Shown here piece by piece: positions 1 through 5,217 of a stretch of DNA of 8,072 bases. A program made the translations under genes and the position numbers. The notes under the pieces are model-generated. The model saw nothing but the letters and a program-made list of their open reading frames with translations. It was not told the DNA's origin and ran no database searches. Each line of letters opens with the position of its first letter. The first letter of the stretch is position 1. The DNA comes from an uncultured Eubacterium sp. (GTDB lineage: Bacteria > Bacillota > Clostridia > Peptostreptococcales > Anaerovoracaceae), in NCBI GenBank assembly GCA_947367725.1, contig CANBFZ010000070.1:1-8072 (forward strand). Direction: 5' to 3'.

Positions 1-21
1 AAATTTAATGAAACCCAAATA

Positions 22-45
22 AACATGACATATAGATGTCGTGTT
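22..45. promoter_or_regulatory. Inverted-repeat operator upstream of the WYL regulator operon
   Basis: Arms AACATGACAT (22-31) and ATGTCGTGTT (36-45) are reverse complements except for one position, with a 4-nt spacer. The repeat lies directly upstream of an extended -10 element, where the -35 box would be, so a bound dimer would touch RNA polymerase. The likely ligand is the WYL regulator encoded just downstream, giving autoregulation of the operon. The repeat is seen in the sequence; the identity of the binding protein is inferred. Confidence 0.6.
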
Positions 46-50
46 TTGTT

Positions 51-59
51 TGCTATCAT
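51..59 (+). promoter_or_regulatory. Extended -10 promoter of the four-gene operon
   Basis: TGCTATCAT matches the TGnTATAAT extended -10 pattern with one mismatch in the hexamer. No good -35 box lies 17 nt upstream; that space is filled by the inverted repeat at 22-45. Transcription would begin near 66, which leaves a short leader before the ATG at 92 and excludes the in-frame GTG at 41 as the translation start. Confidence 0.45.
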
Positions 60-91
60 ACAGATACGCAGCGAAAATAGGAGAACGTTTT

Positions 92-1021
92 ATGAAGATT
101 GATCGGCTCATCGGCATTTTATCAGTGCTTTTACGGCAGGAGCAGGTGACGGCGCCGGAGCTTGCTGCACGATTTGAAGTATCGAGAAGAACCATCAACC
201 GAGATATAGAGAGTCTGTGCAAGGCGGGTATTCCCATTGCAACCAGCCAGGGGGCAGGCGGCGGAATCTCCATTATGGAGGGGTATAAAATTGACAGCAC
301 GCTTCTTTCGGCAAAGGATATGCAGATGATTCTGGCAGGACTGCGCAGCTTGGACAGCGTCAGCGGGAGCAGTTATTATGAGCGGCTCATGGAAAAATTA
401 CGGCCCGGTGCTTCTAACTTTGCATACGGCAGGGACTTTATGTTGATTGACTTGTCCTCCTGGTATAAAGAGACACTGGCGCCGAAGATTCAGCTGATAC
501 AGGAAGCAATTCAAGAGAAAAAGTTGCTGACTTTTCGTTACTATTCGCCGAAAGGAGAAGCGGAACGAAAAGTGGAGCCGTATTTTCTGATTTTTCATTG
601 GTCTAATTGGTATCTTTGGGCATGGTGCCAAAATAGGCAGGCGTTTCGTCTGTTTAAACTGAACCGGATGACTTCGGTAGAGAAAACCACGGAAAGGTTT
701 CCGGGACGCGAGGTGCCTTTACCCGAACTTTCTAATGAAAAAATCTTTCCGGGAGAAATCAAAGTGAAAGCTTTGTTTCAAGCTGAGGCAAAGTGGCGAT
801 TAATTGAAGAATTTGGCGTGGATTCGTTTCAGACGCAAAAAGACGGCAGTTTGCTGTTTTGTGCTGACTATACGGATGAAGAGAATCTGCTGTCCTGGCT
901 GCTGACTTTTGGAGATCAGGCAGAACTTTTGGAACCGGTCTATCTGCGCATGAAGCTGCGTGAGACGATTCGAAATATGGAGGCAGTATACGATGGAATA
1001 TATGAAACTGACAGAGGATAA
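92..1021 (+). CDS. WYL-domain (YafY-type, HTH_11) transcriptional regulator
   Basis: Predicted cytoplasmic DNA-binding regulator of 309 residues, a normal length for the family. An N-terminal DeoR/HTH_11-type winged helix covers about residues 3-65, with the recognition segment around VSRRTINRDIESL (30-42) and the glycine-rich wing SQGAGGG. A WYL domain spans about 137-205 and contains the naming motif WYL at 173-175. A C-terminal WCX-like extension follows at about 222-302. WYL domains are known ligand-sensing modules in bacterial regulators; the ligand here is unknown. The start is ATG 92, preceded by AGGAG at 79-83; an upstream in-frame GTG at 41 lies before the predicted transcription start. 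It is the first gene of a tight operon with an acetyltransferase, a TfoX-like and a GyrI-like protein, and probably controls that operon through the inverted repeat at 22-45. Family assignment is firm and the target is inferred. Confidence 0.93.
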   Translation: MKIDRLIGILSVLLRQEQVTAPELAARFEVSRRTINRDIESLCKAGIPIATSQGAGGGISIMEGYKIDSTLLSAKDMQMILAGLRSLDSVSGSSYYERLMEKLRPGASNFAYGRDFMLIDLSSWYKETLAPKIQLIQEAIQEKKLLTFRYYSPKGEAERKVEPYFLIFHWSNWYLWAWCQNRQAFRLFKLNRMTSVEKTTERFPGREVPLPELSNEKIFPGEIKVKALFQAEAKWRLIEEFGVDSFQTQKDGSLLFCADYTDEENLLSWLLTFGDQAELLEPVYLRMKLRETIRNMEAVYDGIYETDRG

Positions 1022-1745
1022 CCTTGAGAAAGCGCACATCTGCTGTGCAATTTCTTCGAACAAAGATCCGCAGGTCATCGCCAAGAAGGGATGGCTCAAA
1101 GAGCGCTTTGCAGACGGTCTGGTATTTCTTCGGGCAGATGCCAGAGGAAAGTGCTTTATTGAGTATATTCCCGCGGAAAAGGCGTGGGCGCCCATCGATG
1201 CACCAGATTATATGCATATCAACTGTTTCTGGGTGTCGGGTGCAAGCAAGGGGCACGGCTATGCAAATGATCTTCTGGACGCCTGCATTGCAGACGCAAA
1301 GGCACAGGGAAAAGCAGGGATTTCGGTGATTTCTTCTGAGAAAAAGAAAGGATTTTTGTCTGATCCGAAATATTTACAGTATAAAGGGTTTCTGCCTTGC
1401 GATACGGCGGCGCCATATTTTACACTGTTGTATCTGCCTTTTTCTGAGGACGCCGTTAAACCAGTGTTTCGTCCGCAGGCAAAGAAACCGGAACTTGCGG
1501 CAGAGGGATTTACGCTGTACTATACAAGCGGTTGTCCATTTACTGCAAAATATGTACCGCTGATTGAAACGTTGGCGCAGGCAAAGGGGATCCCTTTTGA
1601 AAAGCGAAAAATTGAAACGTTAGAGCAGGCGCAGAACGCGCCGATGGCTTGGACGAATTACGGATTATTTTATGATGGAACGTTTGTCACACATGAGATT
1701 CTTTCGGAGAAAAAATTTGAAAGACTCTGCGAGACTTTGTTGTAA
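993..1745 (+). CDS. GNAT family N-acetyltransferase with C-terminal YoaP-like domain
   Basis: A 250-residue two-domain protein, close to the length I recall for Bacillus YoaP. The N-terminal half (about 1-150) is a GNAT acetyltransferase: the acetyl-CoA pyrophosphate-binding motif A is ASKGHGYAN (84-92), after the beta strand HINCFWVSG and before the helix DLLDACIADAK. The C-terminal domain (about 173-250) resembles the YoaP-like/thioredoxin-like fold, with FTLYYTSGCPF at 173-183. Only one cysteine of a CxxC-type motif is present (Cys181, CPFT), so a dithiol oxidoreductase role is unlikely. The start is ATG 993, nine bases after GGAGG (979-983), inside the 3' end of the WYL regulator gene (29-nt overlap), which suggests translational coupling. 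An ATG at 1002 is possible but worse placed. The acceptor substrate is unknown; in this context it may acetylate a toxic or antimicrobial small molecule, which is inference. Confidence 0.85.
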   Translation: MEYMKLTEDNLEKAHICCAISSNKDPQVIAKKGWLKERFADGLVFLRADARGKCFIEYIPAEKAWAPIDAPDYMHINCFWVSGASKGHGYANDLLDACIADAKAQGKAGISVISSEKKKGFLSDPKYLQYKGFLPCDTAAPYFTLLYLPFSEDAVKPVFRPQAKKPELAAEGFTLYYTSGCPFTAKYVPLIETLAQAKGIPFEKRKIETLEQAQNAPMAWTNYGLFYDGTFVTHEILSEKKFERLCETLL

Positions 1746-1775
1746 TGGAGAAATAAATAAGGAGGAACAATACAG

Positions 1776-2108
1776 ATGGCATCTAATTTAGAATTTGTAG
1801 AATATGTAGCGGGGCAGCTTTCAGAAGCGGGGGATGTAACGTACCGAAAAATGTTTGGCGAGTATGGACTATATCTGGATGGCAAAATTTTTGCTGTGAT
1901 TTGTGAGGACCAGCTTTTTATTAAAGTGACAGAGGCAGGTCGCAGGATTGCGCCGCAACTGACACTTGCGCCGCCTTACGAGAGTGCAAAGGACTATTTT
2001 CTCTTTGAAGATATTGACAACCTGGAATTTCTGGTGAATTTTGTAAAAGAAACGTGGGCGGAACTGCCGATGCCAAAGCCGAAGAAAAAGAAAGAAAAGG
2101 TGAAATGA
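1776..2108 (+). CDS. TfoX/Sxy N-terminal-domain protein
   Basis: A 110-residue protein made almost entirely of a TfoX_N domain. The diagnostic stretch is RKMFGEYGLYLDGKIFAVI (residues 24-42), followed by the typical LFIKV strand and an APPYESAKDYF segment. The gammaproteobacterial competence regulator TfoX/Sxy has a further C-terminal domain, which is absent here. Stand-alone TfoX_N proteins are common in Firmicutes and have no established role, so a competence function should not be assumed. The C terminus is strongly basic (PKPKKKKEKVK, about 100-110). The start is ATG 1776, ten bases after GGAGG (1761-1765). The gene follows the acetyltransferase gene by 30 nt, and its stop overlaps an ATG of the GyrI-like gene frame (ATGA at 2105-2108), so it belongs to the same operon. 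Confidence 0.87.
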   Translation: MASNLEFVEYVAGQLSEAGDVTYRKMFGEYGLYLDGKIFAVICEDQLFIKVTEAGRRIAPQLTLAPPYESAKDYFLFEDIDNLEFLVNFVKETWAELPMPKPKKKKEKVK

Positions 2109-2110
2109 CG

Positions 2111-2767
2111 ATGGCATTTGACTACAAGAAAGAATACAAAGCGTTTTATATGCCGAAGAAAAAACCGGAAATTGTGGAAATTCCCCGCATGCAGTTTATT
2201 GCGGTCAGGGGAAGCGGTGATCCGAATCAAGAGGGCGGCACCTATCAAGCGGCGATTCGCCTGCTTTACGGGATTGCGTTTACGATTAAAATGAGTAAAA
2301 TGGGAACCCGCCACATCGAAGGCTATTTTGATTATGTTATGCCGCCGCTGGAGGGGTTTTGGTGGCAGGAAGATACGGTTGGCGTAGACTACAGCAGGAA
2401 AGAGGATTTTCAATGGATTTCTGTGATTCGGCTGCCAGATTTCGTCACACAAGATGATTTTGCGTGGGCCATTGCCACGGCGACAGAAAAGAAAAAGATG
2501 GATTTTTCTAAAGTGGAGTTTTTGACAATAGAAGAAGGCTTGTGTGTGCAGTGCATGCACATCGGCGCCTTTGATGATGAGCCGAAGACGGTGGCGCTGA
2601 TGGATGCATATCTTGCAGAGCAAGGGTTTGTGACAGATTTTACAGAAACCAGACTGCACCATGAAATCTATTTGTCAGATCCAAGGCGAGTCCCCGCAGA
2701 ACGATGCAAAACCGTTATCCGGCATCCCGTGAAAAAACTTTGTGCAGCAGACAAAACTGAGATGTAA
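2111..2767 (+). CDS. GyrI-like small-molecule-binding domain protein
   Basis: A 218-residue member of the GyrI-like family (SHS2/AraC effector-binding fold). Recognisable blocks are MAFDYKKEYKAFY at the N terminus, FIAVRGSGDPN (29-39), LLYGIAFTIKMSK (51-63), the aromatic segment EGFWWQED (81-88) and the C-terminal HHEIYLSDPRR (183-193). Family members bind diverse small molecules, and some GyrI-like proteins have been reported to hydrolyse cyclopropanoid compounds; the ligand here is unknown. Two starts are possible. ATG 2105 overlaps the tfoX-like stop as ATGA, while ATG 2111 sits ten bases after AAAAGG (2095-2100) and gives the usual family N terminus, so I chose 2111. It is the last gene of the operon that begins with the WYL regulator. 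No terminator follows at once; the first is at about 2856-2898, after a structured leader. Confidence 0.88.
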   Translation: MAFDYKKEYKAFYMPKKKPEIVEIPRMQFIAVRGSGDPNQEGGTYQAAIRLLYGIAFTIKMSKMGTRHIEGYFDYVMPPLEGFWWQEDTVGVDYSRKEDFQWISVIRLPDFVTQDDFAWAIATATEKKKMDFSKVEFLTIEEGLCVQCMHIGAFDDEPKTVALMDAYLAEQGFVTDFTETRLHHEIYLSDPRRVPAERCKTVIRHPVKKLCAADKTEM

Positions 2768-2768
2768 G
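2740..2768 (+). promoter_or_regulatory. Weak candidate promoter for the transporter leader
   Basis: TTGTGC (2740-2745) and TGTAAG (2763-2768) are 17 nt apart and would start transcription near 2775, just before the structured leader at 2782. Both hexamers are poor matches to consensus, so the transporter may instead be reached by read-through from the upstream operon. Confidence 0.25.
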
Positions 2769-2781
2769 AAAGAAAAGTGAC

Positions 2782-2846
2782 ACGGCGATAGATTGGATTT
2801 ACCAGAATGGAAATGGAACTGGCAGATAAAAGCAGCCAATCGCCGT
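2782..2846 (+). promoter_or_regulatory. Structured leader RNA upstream of YkvI-type transporter (candidate attenuator or riboswitch)
   Basis: A long-range stem pairs ACGGCG (2782-2787) with CGCCGT (2841-2846) and ATTGG (2792-2796) with CCAAT (2836-2840), separated by a 4-nt bulge at 2788-2791. This gives eleven base pairs closing a 39-nt interior. The interior holds a smaller possible hairpin, CCAG 2802-2805 with CTGG 2819-2822. Just downstream, CAGT (2847-2850) could pair with ACTG (2860-2863), which would compete with the 5' arm of the terminator at 2856-2898. I recognise no T-box box (no GGGTGGNACCGCG) and no riboswitch consensus I know. The stem is seen in the sequence; regulation is inferred. 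Confidence 0.4.
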
Positions 2847-2855
2847 CAGTGAATC

Positions 2856-2898
2856 ATGGACTGAAAGATACGTCTTTCGGTCTATTTTTTTATTTTTT
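2856..2898 (+). terminator. Intrinsic terminator in the transporter leader
   Basis: GACTGAAAGA (2859-2868) pairs with TCTTTCGGTC (2873-2882) across a TACG loop, with one G-T wobble. The stem can be lengthened by three more pairs (2856-2858 with 2883-2885). A long T-rich tail runs to 2898, interrupted by two A residues. It ends the upstream operon, yet it lies only about 40 nt before the transporter start codon, with little room for another promoter in between. It may therefore act as a conditional terminator. Confidence 0.85.
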
Positions 2899-2923
2899 GC
2901 ATAGGTTTGGTAAGAAGGACAAA

Positions 2924-2928
2924 GGGGG
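2924..2928 (+). promoter_or_regulatory. Ribosome binding site that sets a TTG start
   Basis: GGGGG within AAAGGGGGAA lies ten bases before TTG 2939 and is the only good ribosome binding site near the 5' end of the transporter gene. The in-frame ATG at 2807 lies inside the leader stem, and the ATG at 2969 has no convincing site. Confidence 0.55.
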
Positions 2929-2938
2929 AATCTGTGGT

Positions 2939-4015
2939 TTGAAAGAAAAAGTCAGTTTTGTTCGAGTGATGAAATACGCAGGCGCTTATATCGCCTTTGA
3001 GATTGGTTCGGGCTTTGCAACAGGGCAGGAGATTTTACAATTTTATACATCCTTTGGCGTCATGGGCATGGGGGCTGCACTGGTGAGTATGGTACTGTTT
3101 GCGTGGGCAGGCGGCAGCTTGATGAAAATTGGACATCAGACATGTGAAGCAGAGGCGGAGAAACCCTACCAAATGCTCTGCGGCAAATTTCTAGGTACAT
3201 TTTATGAGTATTTTGTACTGTTTTATCTGTTTGCAGTTCTTGCTGTTATGATTTCCGGCGCTGGGGCGTCGCTTTCGGAGTATTGTGGTGTCAGCTACTA
3301 TGTGGGCGGACTTTTTATGGCGCTGCTGGTCTTTGGCGCCTTTGCTTTCGGTCTTGAGAAGCTCATTGACATCGTTGGACTGATGGGACCTCTCATCATT
3401 GGATTTTCTATTTTTATTGCAATCTGCACAATCACAGCCAATTTTGGTGATTTAATGGCGGGCAATGTGGATGTGGAGTTTTTAAAAAATGCAAGACCTG
3501 CACAGAACTGGTGGTTCAGCGGTATTTTATATGTGGCATATAATACTGTGAGTTCTGTGGCTTTTCTTATGGCGCTGGGCAGAGATGCACGGTCGTCAAG
3601 GGAAGCGGCAGCAGGCGGGATTACAGGCGGCGTGCTTTTGATGGTAACAGTGATCTTTATGAACCTGGCATTGTCGTCTCGGCTGGATTTGGCAAAGGGC
3701 AGCATTGTGCCATCCCTGAAACTGGCGGAAAATGTTTCGCAAGCGGCAGGCGTTATTTTTGTCTGTGTCATGATTTGCGGCATTTTTTCAACCGCAGCGC
3801 CGGTACTATGGTCGATTTGCAATGGTCTAGCGAAGCCGGGCAGCAAAGCGTCTTTGATCATTGCTTTTCTTGTCAGCTTAGACGCATTTATCTTGGGGCA
3901 GATGCCGTTTGATCAGCTAGTGGCATTCATTTATCCGTTTACGGGGTATTTAGGAATTCTGTTGCTTTTGTGCGTGCTGCGCTGGCAGATCAGCCATGGA
4001 CAGCGGCGCCACTGA
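2939..4015 (+). CDS. YkvI-type membrane protein, probable APC-superfamily transporter
   Basis: A 358-residue polytopic inner-membrane protein resembling uncharacterised Bacillus YkvI and related putative transporters with a LeuT-like fold. The first helix holds the conserved glycine-rich stretch YAGAYIAFEIGSGFATGQE (13-31), a substrate-site signature in this group. About ten hydrophobic segments can be seen, roughly at 13-35, 41-60, 90-110, 122-138, 146-167, 192-212, 227-247, 270-290, 305-322 and 326-347, with a short basic C-terminal tail. The substrate is unknown. I chose TTG 2939 because of the GGGGG site at 2924-2928. Starting at ATG 2807 would make the leader stem and terminator part of the coding sequence and add 44 residues unlike the family; ATG 2969 would remove ten residues. 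It is preceded by a structured leader with a terminator and faces the convergent GntR gene. Confidence 0.82.
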   Translation: MKEKVSFVRVMKYAGAYIAFEIGSGFATGQEILQFYTSFGVMGMGAALVSMVLFAWAGGSLMKIGHQTCEAEAEKPYQMLCGKFLGTFYEYFVLFYLFAVLAVMISGAGASLSEYCGVSYYVGGLFMALLVFGAFAFGLEKLIDIVGLMGPLIIGFSIFIAICTITANFGDLMAGNVDVEFLKNARPAQNWWFSGILYVAYNTVSSVAFLMALGRDARSSREAAAGGITGGVLLMVTVIFMNLALSSRLDLAKGSIVPSLKLAENVSQAAGVIFVCVMICGIFSTAAPVLWSICNGLAKPGSKASLIIAFLVSLDAFILGQMPFDQLVAFIYPFTGYLGILLLLCVLRWQISHGQRRH

Positions 4016-4031
4016 ATCGTAGATACAAAAA

Positions 4032-4065
4032 GCCCCCTGCAAGGAAGGGATAACAAACAGGGGGC
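4032..4065. terminator. Terminator between convergent transporter and GntR genes
   Basis: GCCCCCTG (4032-4039) and CAGGGGGC (4058-4065) pair perfectly around an 18-nt loop. On the minus strand the stem is followed by TTTTTGTATCT, a good U-tail for the GntR gene, which stops at 4150. On the plus strand the tail (GCTTTCTG) is weaker, but it may still serve the transporter gene, which ends 16 nt upstream. The rest of the 134-nt gap shows no gene. Confidence 0.75.
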
Positions 4066-4149
4066 GCTTTCTGCTGTGCTTTCGAGCTTGGAAAACAGGA
4101 GGATCGCACTGCAGAAAGTGAGGAAATATGCAATTGAAAATGCAGCTTG

Positions 4150-4791
4150 TCATTGGGTCAGCTGAAATCGGTTGTAGTGTGCGGAAAGTAAATCTTTTGC
4201 CAGTGTGTAATTGCCGCTTTTGATAGCGCCTAAGATTTGCTGGTGCTCAATTACGGTGTGGTTTCGGTTTTTATCAATATACCAGTGGTTGTACAGCACG
4301 ACCATGTAGAACAGATCCTCAATCTGGCGGTATTGACGTGTAATATAGGGATTATCACAGCATGCGATAAATACACCTTCAAAGTTGATGGAGTACCGTA
4401 CGTATTCCTGCATTTCTTCTACTTCCAGATGATCAATCTGGGTTTTCAGAGATTTTTGCAGAAGATCGATGAGTGTATCCATCTGACCGGTCTGTTGGCA
4501 GATTTCAAAGGCGCCCAGCAGCATGCTGAGAATCGCTTGTGCAATATGTGCAAGTCTACGCTCAGAAAATTTGATCACACTGGGACCTGAATTGGGATAA
4601 ACATCAACGAGTCCATCTCGATTCAGCATGGAAATCGCCTCTCTGACAGGGGAGTTGCTGACATTGAGCTCCTTGGAAAGCGAGGTGATACTCAGCTTAC
4701 TGCCGGGTTCATATTTGCCTTCGATAATGTTGTGTTTGATAATGTCGTAAATTTGTTCCCGGATGGGTGCTTTCTTAATCGGCTTGTGCAT
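4150..4791 (-). CDS. GntR-family transcriptional regulator with FCD-like ligand domain
   Basis: A 213-residue cytoplasmic DNA-binding protein. The N-terminal GntR winged helix (about 8-75) is canonical: REQIYDIIKHNIIEGKYEPG, then LSKELNVSNSPVREAISML with its recognition helix, then DGLVDVYPNSG as the wing. The C-terminal part (about 78-208) is all-helical and matches the FCD (FadR C-terminal) type, with EHQQILGAI (182-190) and the late histidine His205. The first metal-ligand pair normally written D-x3-H is replaced by Ser134 and Glu138 (SINFE), so metal binding may be lost or altered. The start is ATG 4791, ten bases from AGGA. Upstream in-frame ATGs at 4821 and 4848 overlap the promoter and precede the transcription start. 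It is divergent from iorAB and probably regulates it, itself, or both; this is positional inference. Confidence 0.88.
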   Translation of the reverse strand: MHKPIKKAPIREQIYDIIKHNIIEGKYEPGSKLSITSLSKELNVSNSPVREAISMLNRDGLVDVYPNSGPSVIKFSERRLAHIAQAILSMLLGAFEICQQTGQMDTLIDLLQKSLKTQIDHLEVEEMQEYVRYSINFEGVFIACCDNPYITRQYRQIEDLFYMVVLYNHWYIDKNRNHTVIEHQQILGAIKSGNYTLAKDLLSAHYNRFQLTQ

Positions 4792-4819
4792 AGTATTCAA
4801 TTCCTTTCCATTTAAATTC

Positions 4820-4848
4820 ATTTTACGGGGTTTTGCAGGGAATGTCAA
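4820..4848 (-). promoter_or_regulatory. Promoter of the GntR regulator gene
   Basis: Read on the minus strand, TTGACA (plus-strand 4843-4848) is followed after exactly 17 nt by TAAAAT (plus-strand 4820-4825). Transcription would begin near 4813, about 22 nt before the ATG at 4791. The -10 box overlaps an in-frame ATG at 4821, which rules that start out. Confidence 0.75.
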
Positions 4849-4904
4849 GCCTTTAAACGTATTTTACCAATAATTTCTCTGAAAATACCGAATAATTGAT
4901 GATG

Positions 4905-4940
4905 CCCTATTTGATGTATTGAATATTTTGATAAATAGGG
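4905..4940. repeat. Inverted repeat CCCTATTT / AAATAGGG
   Basis: Eight-base arms at 4905-4912 and 4933-4940 are perfect reverse complements separated by 20 nt. The arm centres are 28 nt apart. The repeat lies about 57 nt upstream of the GntR -35 box and has no U-tail, so it is not an evident terminator. A role as a regulator binding site is possible. Confidence 0.4.
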
Positions 4941-5059
4941 TGTATTTGCAGAATAGACGTTAGTAAAAGATTGGAATTATCAAATTTTACCACATTGGAT
5001 GGTGTCAAAAAGTATAGTGTATGCAACAGTGCGTAAACACAATAAAAATATATAAAAAT

Positions 5060-5073
5060 TGTTTTTAAAAACA
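5060..5073. repeat. Perfect 14-bp palindrome TGTTTTTAAAAACA
   Basis: This is an uninterrupted palindrome about 50 nt upstream of the iorA -35 box. Palindromes of this size suit dimeric regulators such as GntR proteins, but in AT-rich DNA the match could be chance. Confidence 0.35.
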
Positions 5074-5108
5074 TAAAACTGAATAAAATGATAAAAAATC
5101 TATAGAAT

Positions 5109-5158
5109 TTACCCAAATGAATTGACAAAGAGAAGTTACGATTCTAAAATGTGGGTAA
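5109..5158. promoter_or_regulatory. Inverted repeat bracketing the iorA promoter
   Basis: TTACCCA (5109-5115) and TGGGTAA (5152-5158) are perfect inverted copies. The left arm ends six bases before the -35 box, and the right arm begins one base after the -10 box and covers the predicted transcription start. The arm centres are 43 nt apart, close to four helical turns. This is a good candidate for paired operator half-sites acting on iorAB. Confidence 0.45.
5122..5150 (+). promoter_or_regulatory. Strong sigma-A promoter of iorAB
   Basis: TTGACA (5122-5127), a 17-nt spacer and TAAAAT (5145-5150) form a near-consensus housekeeping promoter. Transcription would start near 5157, leaving a leader of about 60 nt before the iorA ATG. 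The hexamers and spacer length are the same as in the divergent GntR promoter. Confidence 0.85.
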
Positions 5159-5217
5159 CAAGTTAATCATGACAGGGAATATCACTTGGTAGATATGATA
5201 AAGGAGGATGAACCCTT

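Larger units (their letters stand above)
4849..5121. other. AT-rich divergent intergenic region, no gene seen
   Basis: This stretch between the GntR and iorA promoters is very AT-rich and holds no believable coding sequence. A minus-strand frame across 4907-5128 encodes a hydrophobic, low-complexity peptide with a TTG start inside the iorA -35 box and no ribosome binding site. The region contains inverted repeats at 4905-4940 and 5060-5073, and copies of a TTTACC(A/C) motif at 4863, 4986 and 5108. It is long for a simple divergent promoter pair, so operators or upstream activating sites are plausible. Confidence 0.5.

Noticed and set aside
41..91. GTG at 41 as the start of the WYL regulator
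   Set aside because: It lies within the inverted repeat and upstream of the predicted transcription start, while ATG 92 has AGGAG at proper spacing and gives the normal family N terminus.
1776..2108. Competence regulator TfoX/Sxy
   Set aside because: Only the N-terminal domain is present; stand-alone TfoX_N proteins in Firmicutes have no shown link to competence, so the gene symbol was withheld.
1994..2662. Long minus-strand reading frame opposite the TfoX-like and GyrI-like genes
   Set aside because: It is antisense to two well-supported genes, has no start signals, and its Lys/Arg/Phe-rich composition is a shadow of the real frames.
2782..2898. T-box leader controlling an amino-acid transporter
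   Set aside because: The region lacks the conserved T-box sequence GGGTGGNACCGCG and is too short for a standard T-box, so only a generic attenuator-like leader is claimed.
4066..4149. Possible short plus-strand peptide after the GGAGG-like site near 4098
   Set aside because: The only frames are a dozen or so codons, overlap the end of the GntR gene, and match nothing recognisable.
4792..4848. Upstream in-frame ATGs (4848 and 4821) as GntR starts
   Set aside because: Both overlap the promoter hexamers and precede the predicted transcription start; ATG 4791 has its own ribosome binding site.
4907..5128. Minus-strand hydrophobic 73-residue reading frame between GntR and iorA
   Set aside because: It has a TTG start inside the iorA -35 box, no ribosome binding site, low-complexity Phe/Ile/Tyr-rich content caused by AT-rich DNA, and no recognisable family.
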